A stretch of DNA of 64,000 bases from Pseudomonas sp. S04 (GTDB lineage: Bacteria; Pseudomonadota; Gammaproteobacteria; Pseudomonadales; Pseudomonadaceae), in assembly GCF_009834545.1 (NCBI RefSeq), contig NZ_CP019427.1:1837001-1901000 (forward strand), written 5' to 3'. Numbering within the stretch: the first letter of the stretch is position 1; every line of letters starts with the position of its first letter. Shown here piece after piece: positions 40,501 to 48,807 of the stretch. Both the position numbers and the translations under genes were made by a program. The notes under the pieces were generated by a model, which did not search any database, was not told where the DNA came from, and saw nothing but the letters and a program-made list of their open reading frames with translations.

Positions 40501-40824
40501 GGTATCGACCTCAGTGGGCTGCGGCTGATGAGCGGGGATGATCCAGCGATGATCGACGCTCTGCTGGTGCAATTGGCGGCCAGCAATGCCGAGGACATGG
40601 CGCGCCTGCAGGAACTGCATGCACGAGGCGATGTGCCAGGCTTGCTGGAGCTGGCTCACCGCATCAAGGGCGGGGCAAACATGGTCAGGGCTTGGCAACT
40701 GATTCACGGTTGCGAGCTGCTCGAGTCCGCCTGCCAGGAATCCGCCGGCAGTGCGGCCCTGGAGCAGGCGGTGCAAGATCTAGGGTCCGCTATGCGGCGT
40801 CTGGACCAGTCCCTCAAAGGCTGA
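37588..40824 (+). CDS. BvgS-type hybrid sensor kinase without PAS (RocS2-like)
   Basis: A 1078-residue phosphorelay kinase paralogous to the one at 31253 but lacking the PAS domain. Signal peptide, two periplasmic flytrap domains (about 42-255 and 280-500), one transmembrane helix (about 532-552), HisKA with His592 (TMSHEIRTPMNAL), HATPase (SNLLSNAIKFTHAG), receiver with Asp884 (VISDCHMPALNG) and HPt with His1024 (LAHRIKGGANM). Full relay chemistry is retained. It is downstream of its presumed cognate LuxR regulator and ends 53 bases before the convergent LysR gene. The signal is unknown. Confidence 0.88.
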   Translation: MRAWLLLLTLLNLWWSANSPAAGPQPLQLLGRSSVEGYRVELAATDRRWLRTQGRLRLGASAPDYPPFENTINGDNFEGITADFAGLIGQLLHIRVEVQRYDSRQAVIAALKRGEVDLLGAANGFEAADPQLVMSRAYAEDAPILVTRRGDNARLAPDLANLRVAMLDHYLPPQTIRAAYPKAHLELYHSTLNAVGAVAFGGADVYLGDSISASYLINNHYLSNVQLAQFARLEVNPFGFALSVDNPRLRRIIDAALAAIPEQERTSILRRWSAGSSFGDNQQVQLSASEQRWLEQHPQVKVGFLRNFAPLSYEDENAQFAGLGAQVLDRISLRTGLKFQALAGDSLGGQIARLQAGELDVLAGITPTLERQALLRFTRPYLINPYVLVCAIGNQPPVTLKDLAGKRVAVVSRNPQRELIRSQAANVRFIEVDSPAQAMALVASGGAEAALNTLISARYIIARQYRDQLQVASTVGAEPVHISFATQRGAVELQSILNKALLSIAPEEMDELANRWRTGQPVNDSYWARYRTPIIQGFVAASLLLLLALGWITYQRQLIRKRQLLLDQVQQARADADDANRAKSTFLATMSHEIRTPMNALIGMLELASKSAEQGVTDRVAIEVASNAAQHLLELIGDILDISRIESGHLTLVPERTNLRLLVTSLSAVFEGLARQKNLEWQVELDVHCQRDVLIDPMRFKQVLSNLLSNAIKFTHAGYIRLRLRVVSGNIAGHVVVKVLIEDSGIGISTNDQQRLFSPFVQAAQGSQHGRSGSGLGLVISRSLCEMMAGQLHLSSVLGSGTRVEVTLDLPTLPSLSELPPGSDVPTAEPGRSLNVLVVDDYPANRQLLAQQLSHLGHQVQVANDGAQGLQAWRDQAFDVVISDCHMPALNGYELAAAIRDEERRLGLPCCLILGFTANAQPEEKIRCLEAGMDDCLFKPIGLRDLSAALARGALNSDGPLSPVSVGDAAAGIDLSGLRLMSGDDPAMIDALLVQLAASNAEDMARLQELHARGDVPGLLELAHRIKGGANMVRAWQLIHGCELLESACQESAGSAALEQAVQDLGSAMRRLDQSLKG

Positions 40825-40876
40825 GCCGCGCGAGTTAATCCCAGTCCGGAGCAATGCCTTTGGGCCAGCCTTGCTC

Positions 40877-41782
40877 CTACGCGATGTCGCTGTGGCTGAA
40901 TTCTTCTCCCAGGAAGTCGATCAGGGCGCGCACCGATGGCAACAAACCGCGACGCGACGGGAAGATCGCATGGACAATCCCGCACTTGGGCGCCCAGCCC
41001 GGCACCAGTTCGATCAGGCGCCCGGCGGCCAGGTCGTCGCGCACCACCACGGCCGGCAGATGAGCAATTCCCAGGCCTTGCAGGACGGCCGTGCGCAGGG
41101 CGATCAAGTCGTCGGTTACCAGGCGCGGATGATGGCGGATCAGCGCAGTGGCGCCTTCCGGGCCGAACAGCTCCCACTGGTATTCCCGTTGCGCCGCGCC
41201 CCAGTGCAGGCTGGGCAGTCCGCTCAGGTCGGCGGGCAGGGCGGGCGCCGACAAGCGCTGGGCAAACGCCGGGCTGCCCACCAGCACCTGGGTGCTGTTG
41301 CCTAGCACTTTCATCACCAGGTCGGTGTTTTCCAAGGGCGGAAAACGCACGCGCAGGGCGATATCAAAGCCCTCGTGGATCAAGTCGACGCGGCGGTTGG
41401 TGCTCTCGATGAACAACTCCACCAACGGGTACTTGAGCATGTAGCGCGTCAGCATCGGCCCGACCCAGGAGTTGAGCAGCGCGGTCGGGCAACTGATGCG
41501 CACCAGGCCCTGGGGTTCGGAGCGATTGCGCTCGATCAGTTCGGCGGCGCTTTCCGCTTCCACGCGCATCGCCAGGCAGCGCTGGTAATAGGCCTGGCCG
41601 ATTTCGGTGAGCGAGCAATGCCGGCTGGAGCGGTGGATCAGGCGCACGCCCAGGCGCTCTTCGAGCTGGGCGATACGCCGGCTGAGCTTGGATTTCGGCA
41701 TGTCCAAGGCACGCCCGGCCGCGGCAAATCCGCCGTGTTCAACCACCTCGGTGAAGTAATACAGGGTGTTCAGGTCTTCCAC
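40877..41782 (-). CDS. LysR-family transcriptional regulator
   Basis: A 301-residue LysR regulator: N-terminal winged HTH (about 2-60; TLYYFTEVVEHGGFAAAGRALDMPKSKLSRRIAQLEERLGVRLIHR) and a C-terminal effector-binding domain. The start codon is GTG. It is divergent from the pirin gene, and an inverted repeat CGTTC-N8-GAACG (41786-41803) of T-N11-A type lies just before its start. It probably controls pirin and the two hydrolases in response to an unknown ligand. Confidence 0.9.
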   Translation of the reverse strand: MEDLNTLYYFTEVVEHGGFAAAGRALDMPKSKLSRRIAQLEERLGVRLIHRSSRHCSLTEIGQAYYQRCLAMRVEAESAAELIERNRSEPQGLVRISCPTALLNSWVGPMLTRYMLKYPLVELFIESTNRRVDLIHEGFDIALRVRFPPLENTDLVMKVLGNSTQVLVGSPAFAQRLSAPALPADLSGLPSLHWGAAQREYQWELFGPEGATALIRHHPRLVTDDLIALRTAVLQGLGIAHLPAVVVRDDLAAGRLIELVPGWAPKCGIVHAIFPSRRGLLPSVRALIDFLGEEFSHSDIA

Positions 41783-41785
41783 TAT

Positions 41786-41803
41786 CGTTCCTCAAATAGA
41801 ACG
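41786..41803. promoter_or_regulatory. LysR-type operator between LysR and pirin genes
   Basis: Inverted repeat CGTTC (41786-41790) / GAACG (41799-41803) with an AT-rich centre, four bases from the LysR start codon, as expected for an autoregulatory LTTR site. Confidence 0.6.
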
Positions 41804-41889
41804 CTAAGAGCGATTTTTGCAGTCTATCCCATCAAAGGTGGCGGATTTAAGCTTTGTCCATGTTCTGACTCAACCCATTCGGAGGCACC

Positions 41890-42756
41890 ATGAAAAACAT
41901 CATCGGTATCTACACCAGCCCAAAAACGCACTGGGTGGGCGATGGTTTCCCGGTTCGCACACTGTTTTCCTACGACAACCTGGGCAAGCACATCAGCCCA
42001 TTCCTGCTGCTCGATCATGCCGGTCCTGCGCAATTTACCCCCACCAATGCCCGGCGCGGCGTTGGCCAGCACCCGCACCGCGGTTTTGAAACCGTGACCA
42101 TCGTCTACGACGGCGAAGTGGAGCACCGCGACTCCACCGGCAGCGGCGGCAAGATCGGACCTAGCGACGTGCAATGGATGACCGCGGCCTCCGGGATCCT
42201 GCACGAGGAGTACCACTCCGAGGCGTTCGCCAAGAAGGGCGGCACCCTGGAGATGGTCCAGCTGTGGGTCAACTTGCCCGCCAAGGACAAAATGGCCGAG
42301 GCCGGCTACCAGACGATCCTCGATGCAGACATCCCGAGCATCGCCCTGAAGAACAAGGCCGGCAGTCTGCGTCTGATTGCCGGTGAGTTCGACGGTCACA
42401 AGGGGCCGGCGCGCACGTTCACCCCGATCGACGTCTGGGACATCCGCCTGAATGCCGGCAAGGTGCTCAACCTGGACCTGCACGAAGGTCGCAACACCGC
42501 CCTGGTGGTGCTGCGCGGCACGGTTCAGGTCAACGGCCAGGAACTGGTGCGTCAAGGGCAGTTGGCGCTGTTCGAACGCAATGGCGACCAACTTAGCCTG
42601 GAAGCCAACGGCGATGCCGTGGTGCTGCTGCTCAGCGGTGAGCCGATCGACGAGCCGATCGTCGGTCACGGTCCGTTCGTAATGAACAGCGAGCAGGAGA
42701 TTCACCAGGCGTTCGCCGACTTCCAGTCCGGACGCTTCGGCCAGATGCAGGGTTAA
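41890..42756 (+). CDS. Pirin family protein
   Basis: A 288-residue bicupin pirin. The N-terminal cupin metal ligands are visible in GQHPHRGFETVTIVYDGEVEHRDS and HEEYHSE (three His and one Glu). Bacterial pirins of this type include iron-dependent quercetinase-like dioxygenases and redox-sensitive regulators. It is first of three genes (pirin and two isochorismatase-fold hydrolases) divergent from LysR. GGAGGCACC before the ATG is a strong ribosome binding site. Confidence 0.92.
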   Translation: MKNIIGIYTSPKTHWVGDGFPVRTLFSYDNLGKHISPFLLLDHAGPAQFTPTNARRGVGQHPHRGFETVTIVYDGEVEHRDSTGSGGKIGPSDVQWMTAASGILHEEYHSEAFAKKGGTLEMVQLWVNLPAKDKMAEAGYQTILDADIPSIALKNKAGSLRLIAGEFDGHKGPARTFTPIDVWDIRLNAGKVLNLDLHEGRNTALVVLRGTVQVNGQELVRQGQLALFERNGDQLSLEANGDAVVLLLSGEPIDEPIVGHGPFVMNSEQEIHQAFADFQSGRFGQMQG

Positions 42757-42849
42757 GCAGTACCGGTTCAACCACCCGCTCTACACAGGATGCGTAGGCC
42801 GGTTCCTGGGCCAGGGATGGCTGTTGCCCAAACGAAAGAGGAAACGCAC

Positions 42850-43533
42850 ATGAGCACCCACAACGCGGCCAACTTCAACGGCCTGAAACCGACCATCGAC
42901 CCCAACGACAGCGCGCTGCTGTTGATCGACCACCAAAGTGGCCTGTTCCAGATCGTCAAGGACATGGACGTGCCGCAACTGCGTGCCAACGCCATTGCCC
43001 TGGCCAAGGCGGCGACCTTGTTGAAGATGCCGGTGATCACCACTGCCTCGGTACCTCAGGGGCCGAACGGGCCGCTGATTCCGGAAATTCATCAAGAGGC
43101 ACCGCACGCCCGGTACGTGGCGCGCAAAGGTGAAATCAACGCCTGGGACAATCCTGAATTTCGCGCGGCGGTCGAAGCTACCGGCAAGAAAACCCTGGTC
43201 ATCGCGGGCACCTTGACCAGCGTCTGCCTGGCGTTCCCGTCGATCGCGGCGGTGCATGAAGGCTACAAGGTGTTTGCGGTGGTCGACGCTTCCGGTAACC
43301 ACTCGAAACTGGCCACTGATCTGACCATTGCTCGCTTGGCGCAAGCAGGGGTGGTGCCGATCGACATCATGGCTACGCTATCTGAGCTGCAAGGCTCGTG
43401 GAACCGTCCAGATGCCGAGCAGTGGGCGGCTGTCTACGCCCAGGCCATGCCGCATTATCAATTGCTGATCGAGAGCTACATCAAGGCTCAACAAGTGGCG
43501 AACGAACACGAAGTGCTGGACTCCCAGCGCTAA
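42850..43533 (+). CDS. Isochorismatase-family hydrolase (copy 1)
   Basis: A 227-residue cysteine hydrolase of the isochorismatase fold. Catalytic Asp is in [11 protein letters not shown], Lys in [13 protein letters not shown], and the nucleophile Cys in [15 protein letters not shown]. Family members hydrolyse isochorismate, nicotinamide, carbamoyl or similar substrates; the specific substrate is unknown. The ATG at 42850 is preceded by AAAGAGGAAACGC. It is a paralogue of the next gene (about 40% similar by eye), suggesting local duplication. Confidence 0.87.
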   Translation: MSTHNAANFNGLKPTIDPNDSALLLIDHQSGLFQIVKDMDVPQLRANAIALAKAATLLKMPVITTASVPQGPNGPLIPEIHQEAPHARYVARKGEINAWDNPEFRAAVEATGKKTLVIAGTLTSVCLAFPSIAAVHEGYKVFAVVDASGNHSKLATDLTIARLAQAGVVPIDIMATLSELQGSWNRPDAEQWAAVYAQAMPHYQLLIESYIKAQQVANEHEVLDSQR

Positions 43534-43590
43534 CCGGGTACCCCCACGCCGACATTCACTCGGCATCGATAACACGCGAGGACTACTGCA

Positions 43591-44217
43591 ATGACTACTT
43601 CTTACAAGCGTCTGGACAAGGATAACGCCGCCGTTCTGTTGGTGGATCACCAGGCAGGCCTGCTGTCGCTGGTGCGCGACATCGACCCCGATCGTTTCAA
43701 GAACAACGTGCTGGCCCTGGCCGACCTGGCCAAGTACTTCAAGCTGCCGACCATCCTGACCACCAGCTTTGAAACCGGCCCCAACGGTCCGCTGGTGCCC
43801 GAGCTCAAGGCACTGTTCCCGGATGCGCCGTACATTGCCCGTCCTGGCCAGATCAACGCCTGGGACAACGAAGACTTCGTCAAGGCAATCAAGGCCACTG
43901 GCAAGAAGCAACTGATCATCGCCGGTGTGGTGACTGAAGTCTGTGTGGCGTTCCCGGCTCTCTCGGCCCTGGCCGAAGGTTTTGAGGTGTTCGTGGTGAC
44001 GGACGCATCCGGCACCTTCAACGAATTGACCCGGCAATCGGCCTGGGATCGCATGTCGTCCTCAGGCGCCCAACTGATGACCTGGTTCGGCCTGGCGTGC
44101 GAGCTGCATCGCGACTGGCGCAACGATGTGGAAGGGCTGGGCACCTTGTTCTCCAACCACATCCCGGACTACCGCAACCTGATGACCAGCTACAACACCC
44201 TGACCAACAGCAAGTAA
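43591..44217 (+). CDS. Isochorismatase-family hydrolase (copy 2)
   Basis: A 208-residue isochorismatase-fold hydrolase with Asp in LLVDHQAGLLSLV, Lys-equivalent region YIARPGQINAWDN (here Pro replaces the Lys of copy 1), and the nucleophile Cys in IIAGVVTEVCVAFP. The shift at the Lys position could change activity or specificity between the two copies. It follows copy 1 by 57 bases. The stop codon is followed by two stem-loops, the second a good terminator. Confidence 0.87.
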   Translation: MTTSYKRLDKDNAAVLLVDHQAGLLSLVRDIDPDRFKNNVLALADLAKYFKLPTILTTSFETGPNGPLVPELKALFPDAPYIARPGQINAWDNEDFVKAIKATGKKQLIIAGVVTEVCVAFPALSALAEGFEVFVVTDASGTFNELTRQSAWDRMSSSGAQLMTWFGLACELHRDWRNDVEGLGTLFSNHIPDYRNLMTSYNTLTNSK

Positions 44218-44264
44218 CCTTGCCCGGGTGGCGTACCCCGATTCCGTACGCCATCCCTCACCCC

Positions 44265-44296
44265 CTGTAGGAGCACGCTTGCTCCTACAGGTTTTT
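44265..44296 (+). terminator. REP-like Rho-independent terminator
   Basis: Perfect ten-base stem CTGTAGGAGC / GCTCCTACAG with a 6-base loop and a T5 tail. The stem is the outer part of the local REP sequence, so a REP-derived element appears to serve as terminator. A second hairpin (GGCGTAC / GTACGCC, 44230-44252) precedes it. Confidence 0.82.
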
Positions 44297-44387
44297 CTGC
44301 GGTCGCTTCTTTGCCTGCCCTCAATAGCTCCTACACTGTGCCCAATCCGTGCAGTCGTCACGGCATTGGCTTGGCTGGAGTGGTTCG

Positions 44388-45830
44388 ATGCTGTCCTTTT
44401 TTACTGATCATCCGCTGATCTGCGCCTTGGCCCTGATTCTTCTCGACATGCTGTTGTGGCGGTTGCTCAGCGCCAGTAGCAGCTATTGGAAGCTGTTGGT
44501 GCGGGTGCTGATTTTCTCGCTGTTCAGCATGGTGCTGTTCAACGAAGGCCTGAACCCGCTGCAGACCGCGCCCTGGCCGGACAATGTGCCGTTGCACCTG
44601 GCGGCGACCGGCCTGCAGATCGGCTGGTGGCTGTTCGCTGCGAGAACCCTGACGGTGCTGATCGGCGCGCTGATGATGCAGCGCGTCGGGCATACCGGGC
44701 GATTGTTGCAGGACCTGCTGGGCGCGGTGATTTTCCTGATTGCGGTGATTGCCGCCCTGGCCTATGTCCTCGACCTGCCGGTCAAGGGCGTGCTGGCCAC
44801 CTCCGGGGCGGTGGCGATCATTGTCGGCCTGGCGCTGCAAAGTACCCTCAGTGATGTGTTCTCGGGGATCGTGCTCAACACCACCAAACCCTATCAACTC
44901 GATGACTGGATCTCCATCGACGGCATGGAAGGCCGGGTCATCGACATCGATTGGCGTGCCACGCGCCTGCAGACCTCCCAGGGCAGCATGGCGGTGATTC
45001 CCAACTCACTGGCGGCCAAGGCCAAGATCATCAACTTCAGTCGGCCGAGCGACATTTTCGGCATTGCGGTCAGCGTGCAGGTCAGCCCCCATGCCCGCCC
45101 GCAAACAGTGATCGAAGCATTGGAGCGGGCGATGCAGGGTTGCCGGCAGTTACTCGCGAAACCTGCCCCCAGCGTGGCCTTGAAAAGTGTCAGCAGCAGC
45201 GGCGTGGAGTACGAGATCAGCGCTTTTGTCAGCTCCATGCTGCACAAGCGTGAAGCGCGCAATGCGCTGTTCGACCTGGCCTTCCGGCACTTGCAGGCTT
45301 CGGGTGTGAGTCTTTTGTCCAGCGCGGAAAACCAGGCACCAGAAGGCTACTCGAGGCCGCGGGCACTGCTGGAAAGCTCGAGCATATTCTCCACCCTGCG
45401 CCCGGACGAAAAAGACACCTTCAGCCAGAACATGCAGCTCGTAACCTTGCGTGCCGGCGAGATGATCCTGCCCGCGGGCGAGGTCAGCGATCATTTGTTC
45501 ATCATCGAATCGGGCGTGGTCTCGGTGAGCCTCACTCGCGACGGCAGCCCGTTCGAAGCCGGGCGCATGGGGCCGGGGGAAGTGATTGGCGAAGCCGGCA
45601 TCCTCTCCGATGCCTCGCTGCCGGCGGACTTTTCGGCCAAGACCTTCTGCACCCTGTACCGCATCGAGAAGGCCTACCTCAAACCCTGCCTCGACGCCCG
45701 CCATGACATCAGCGAAGCAATCCAAGCTTTGCTCGACTACCGCCTGCACAGCGCCCAGGCCCTGAGCCAGGAAGTGCCCAAGGTACTGGCGAAGAAAGGT
45801 TTTCTACAGTGGTTGCGTCGTCGCGGGTAG
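44388..45830 (+). CDS. MscS-type channel with cyclic-nucleotide-binding-like domain (bCNG)
   Basis: A 480-residue inner-membrane protein: several N-terminal helices (about residues 5-165), the MscS pore and beta domain (about 150-335; LATSGAVAIIVGLALQSTLSDVFSGIVLNTTKPYQLDDWI), and a C-terminal cNMP-binding-like domain (about 345-470). The phosphate-binding cassette reads GEVIGEAGILSDASLPADFSAKT and lacks the usual Arg, so cAMP binding is doubtful. Start at 44388 (MLSFFTDHPLICAL); the frame is open to 44349 upstream. It is likely a mechanosensitive or ligand-modulated channel. Confidence 0.88.
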   Translation: MLSFFTDHPLICALALILLDMLLWRLLSASSSYWKLLVRVLIFSLFSMVLFNEGLNPLQTAPWPDNVPLHLAATGLQIGWWLFAARTLTVLIGALMMQRVGHTGRLLQDLLGAVIFLIAVIAALAYVLDLPVKGVLATSGAVAIIVGLALQSTLSDVFSGIVLNTTKPYQLDDWISIDGMEGRVIDIDWRATRLQTSQGSMAVIPNSLAAKAKIINFSRPSDIFGIAVSVQVSPHARPQTVIEALERAMQGCRQLLAKPAPSVALKSVSSSGVEYEISAFVSSMLHKREARNALFDLAFRHLQASGVSLLSSAENQAPEGYSRPRALLESSSIFSTLRPDEKDTFSQNMQLVTLRAGEMILPAGEVSDHLFIIESGVVSVSLTRDGSPFEAGRMGPGEVIGEAGILSDASLPADFSAKTFCTLYRIEKAYLKPCLDARHDISEAIQALLDYRLHSAQALSQEVPKVLAKKGFLQWLRRRG

Positions 45831-45838
45831 CCACCTTG

Positions 45839-46240
45839 TCAGTGGCCTTGAGTCGGGTCGTTGATCTTCCACCAGGCAGGGCAGCCATCGGTAAATGAGT
45901 GAGCCGTAGGGGCAAGCGCTGGCTGATCGGCCTGATCAAAACCGCCGAGTAACAGGGCGACAGTCGGGGCGTCGTCGAGCGCGCCGATGGAGCTGCCGCA
46001 GCGGGCGCAGAATGCCCGGCTGGAATAGTCCGATGAGCGGAAAGTGGCGGGCAGGCCACCGGGACCCGTCCAGGTGACATTGGCGCGGGGGAACTCGACC
46101 CAGGTCGCGGTCAGCGCTCCGCTGTGCTGCTGGCAGTTCCTGCACGAACAAGTGTGGGGATTGTCCGCAGGACCCATGGCCGTGTAGCGAATCCAGCCAC
46201 ACAGGCACCCGCCTTGATAACTGATGTTGGGCATGCGCAC
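45839..46240 (-). CDS. GFA-family zinc protein
   Basis: A 133-residue protein of the GFA family (related to glutathione-dependent formaldehyde-activating enzyme). Zinc ligands are seen in GGCLCGWIRYT, CSCRNCQQHSG and FCARCGSSI. Most members lack proven formaldehyde activity. It is convergent with the MscS-type gene (8 bases apart) and followed upstream by the VOC gene 21 bases away on the same strand, so they may share a transcript. Confidence 0.87.
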   Translation of the reverse strand: MRMPNISYQGGCLCGWIRYTAMGPADNPHTCSCRNCQQHSGALTATWVEFPRANVTWTGPGGLPATFRSSDYSSRAFCARCGSSIGALDDAPTVALLLGGFDQADQPALAPTAHSFTDGCPAWWKINDPTQGH

Positions 46241-46261
46241 GCTCCGAGGTGAGGGTAGGCG

Positions 46262-46651
46262 TCAGGCAATCGGCGAGCAGAGTTCCACCAGCGTGCCGTC
46301 CGGGCAGCGCACGTAGGACACGGTTTGTCCCCAGGGTTTGTGCACCGGCACGGCGATTTCCCGGGCGCCGGCCTGCAATGCACGAGCATGGGCCGCCAGC
46401 ACGTCGTCGGTGACCAGGGCGACTTCCATGCCCAGTGGTTTGGCGCTGGCGTGGGCCGAGACGTGGCCAGCGCTGAAATTCATCCCGGCCAGTTCATCGG
46501 CGGCGAAGGCCAGGGCGGTCTCGCCGGTTTCCAGCTCGCCGTAGGTGCCCGACTCATGGATGAATCGTGTGGCCAGGCCGAAGGCCGAGGAGAAGAACTC
46601 GAGGGACGCGCGAACGTCGGGGACGTAGATGATCAGGTAGCCGAACTTCAT
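46262..46651 (-). CDS. VOC-family (glyoxalase/bleomycin-resistance-like) protein
   Basis: A 129-residue single-module VOC protein (MKFGYLIIYVPDVRASLEFFSSAFGL), expected to dimerise and bind a metal; it ends with the typical VSYVRCPDGTLVELCSP strand. The internal ATG at 46651 is chosen as the family start and has AAGGAG in range. Possible functions range from glyoxalase to drug binding; the substrate is unknown. Confidence 0.87.
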   Translation of the reverse strand: MKFGYLIIYVPDVRASLEFFSSAFGLATRFIHESGTYGELETGETALAFAADELAGMNFSAGHVSAHASAKPLGMEVALVTDDVLAAHARALQAGAREIAVPVHKPWGQTVSYVRCPDGTLVELCSPIA

Positions 46652-46789
46652 CGGTGAACACTCCTTGTTGTCGTGCCGGTTGAAGCGCGAATCTAGCATG
46701 TTGCTCTGCGGGCCTGCGAGGTTCTTGCTGACGCCGTAGCGCTGCGGCAGGTCGCTGCCGGTATTTGCCGTTCTAGTGTGCAACTCCCG

Positions 46790-47554
46790 TTATCGGAAGT
46801 AGACGCCGGGTGTCGTGCCGGTCATGGCTTTGAAAAATGCGATGAACGCGCTGTCGCTGGCAAACCCCAACTCGAAGGCGCTGTAGCTGATGTTGCGACC
46901 GGTGGCGAGCAATTCGATGGCGCGCATCAGACGCCACTGTTGGCGCCATTGCTGATAGCCCATGCCCGTTTCCCGCTGGAATATCCGTCCAATGGTTTTG
47001 CTACTGGCACCCACTCTTGTGGCCAATACGTCTAACTGTGGCGGCAGGTCCTCGAGCGTGGTCAGCAAGGGCGCCAAACGATGATCCCAAGGCAGGGGCA
47101 ATAGCATCGGCTGGAGGCTGGCCTCACGGATTTCACCCAGACACAATTGCAGCAGATGCATGAACTTGCCCTGTTGCCAGTCGGTATCGAACGGGGCCAT
47201 GGCAATCGGTTCCAGCACCGCCTGCAGCAACGGGCTGACCTCGATCACGCAGACCTTGCGGGGTAACGATGCAGACAGCTGCGCAGTCAGGTAAACGGAT
47301 CGGTAATCGACGCTGTGTTGCATGACTGCGCGATGGCTGACCCTTGGCGGGATCCATGCCGCGCGCGATGGGGGCAACAGGCACAGCTGTCCGGCCAGGG
47401 TGATCCGGGTGCAGCCCTGGCGGGTGAACAACAACTGCCCGCGTTCGTGCTCATGCAGGCCTGAGTCATGGTTGCCCAGGCAGGCTGCAATGCCAATGAC
47501 CTCGGCGGGATATACGTCCGGGTCGAAAGATGCCTGGGCTTCAAGCCATGCCAT
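46790..47554 (-). CDS. AraC-family regulator with cupin sensor
   Basis: A 254-residue regulator with an N-terminal cupin (about 20-100; HEHERGQLLFTRQGCTRITL) and a C-terminal double HTH (about 155-254; LDVLATRVGASSKTIGRIFQRETG and NISYSAFELGFASDSAFIAFFKAMTGTTPGVYFR). It is divergent from the MFS drug-type transporter at 47653 (98-base spacer), which it probably controls. Confidence 0.9.
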   Translation of the reverse strand: MAWLEAQASFDPDVYPAEVIGIAACLGNHDSGLHEHERGQLLFTRQGCTRITLAGQLCLLPPSRAAWIPPRVSHRAVMQHSVDYRSVYLTAQLSASLPRKVCVIEVSPLLQAVLEPIAMAPFDTDWQQGKFMHLLQLCLGEIREASLQPMLLPLPWDHRLAPLLTTLEDLPPQLDVLATRVGASSKTIGRIFQRETGMGYQQWRQQWRLMRAIELLATGRNISYSAFELGFASDSAFIAFFKAMTGTTPGVYFR

Positions 47555-47652
47555 ACATTGTCCGATCTTAGTGGTTTTTTGTCCTGATCAAGATAATACG
47601 TCAACAACGCTACTTTAAAATCACCACCATTCCTTTAGGTGAGTGAGCCGTC

Positions 47653-48798
47653 ATGGACACCAGTAATTTGCTACGCCTGGCCATTGCCCTGTTGATGTTT
47701 GGGCAGGTCGCACAAACCCTCTACAGTCCGGCGTTAACCGATATCGGACAAGTATTTCGGGTGACGCCTGCCGTCGCCGCCCAACTTCTATCAGTGTACT
47801 TTCTGGCATTCGCCGCCGGCGTGGTGGTGTGGGGGCGAGCCTGTGACCAGATCGGGCGACGACCCACGATGCTCGCGGGCCTGGCAGTGTATGCCGTCGC
47901 CTCGGTCATGGCCCTGGTGGCCAGCACCTTCAGTGTTCTGCTGGCGGTGCAAGCACTGGCAGCCTTCGGTGCTGCGGTCGGTTCGGTGGGGACACAAACA
48001 GTGTTGCGGGACCTTTTCGAGGGGGCGGCGTTGGCGCGCGTGTTCTCCCTGGTCGGCATGGCCCTGGCAATCAGTCCGGCGCTGGGTCTCTTTGCCGGTA
48101 TGACGCTGGTTAGCGAATTTGGCTATCGAGGTGTGCAGGTTTGTCTTTTGGTGTTGGCATTGGCCCTGGTCGCCTGGTGTGCCTGGACTTTGCCCGAGAC
48201 GCGACCTGAGCGCCGTTGCGCACCCCCCCTGTTCGCAACCTTGTGGCTGATGCTCAAGGACATCGCGATCTGGCGTTCAGCATTGTTGGTGGCGGTATTC
48301 AACATTGCGCTTTTGAGCTACTACAGCCTCGCGCCCTTCGAGTTTCAACGCCTGGGACTGAGTCCGGAACTGTTTGGCTATAGCGGAGTGATTCTTGCCC
48401 TTGGATCGGGACTGGGGGCGGTGTTGAACACGCAGTTGCTCAAACGCTCAGTTAAGGGACCACGCCTGATCGCGATGGCTGGGATGGTGGCGTTGCTGGG
48501 GGCTATAGGGGTACAAGGACTGCACGCCAGTGTCTGGTTCCTAGCGCCGATGTTGTTGGTGGTTATGGCGTTTGGCATGGCGATCCCCAATATCCTGGGT
48601 TCAGCACTGGCGGCTTATCGCGATCGCTTGGGGACTGCCGGCGCCTTGTTTGGCTTGATGTATTACATGTTGATAGGCAGTGGCCTGATGCTCGCGGGTT
48701 GGAGTCAGAACCTGGGCGGCACGCTGCTGGCCTGCGCTGGGGTGGCGGTACTGTTGAGCTGGCAGGCCCAGCCGCTTGACCTGATCTACGACCGATAG
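47653..48798 (+). CDS. MFS transporter, Bcr/CflA-like
   Basis: A 381-residue transporter with about eleven or twelve transmembrane segments. The MFS motif after TM2 reads WGRACDQIGRRPTM. The drug-efflux subgroup pattern (QTLYSPALTDIGQVFRV at TM1) fits Bcr/CflA-type exporters. It is divergent from the AraC regulator. Its stop codon is directly followed by the remnant gene on the opposite strand. The substrate is not deducible. Confidence 0.88.
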   Translation: MDTSNLLRLAIALLMFGQVAQTLYSPALTDIGQVFRVTPAVAAQLLSVYFLAFAAGVVVWGRACDQIGRRPTMLAGLAVYAVASVMALVASTFSVLLAVQALAAFGAAVGSVGTQTVLRDLFEGAALARVFSLVGMALAISPALGLFAGMTLVSEFGYRGVQVCLLVLALALVAWCAWTLPETRPERRCAPPLFATLWLMLKDIAIWRSALLVAVFNIALLSYYSLAPFEFQRLGLSPELFGYSGVILALGSGLGAVLNTQLLKRSVKGPRLIAMAGMVALLGAIGVQGLHASVWFLAPMLLVVMAFGMAIPNILGSALAAYRDRLGTAGALFGLMYYMLIGSGLMLAGWSQNLGGTLLACAGVAVLLSWQAQPLDLIYDR

Positions 48799-48807
48799 CA
48801 GCTGTTT

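Noticed and set aside
30626..40824. Frameshift or fusion in the two giant kinases
   Set aside because: Both reading frames are continuous with all domains in order; the length difference is explained by presence or absence of one PAS domain.
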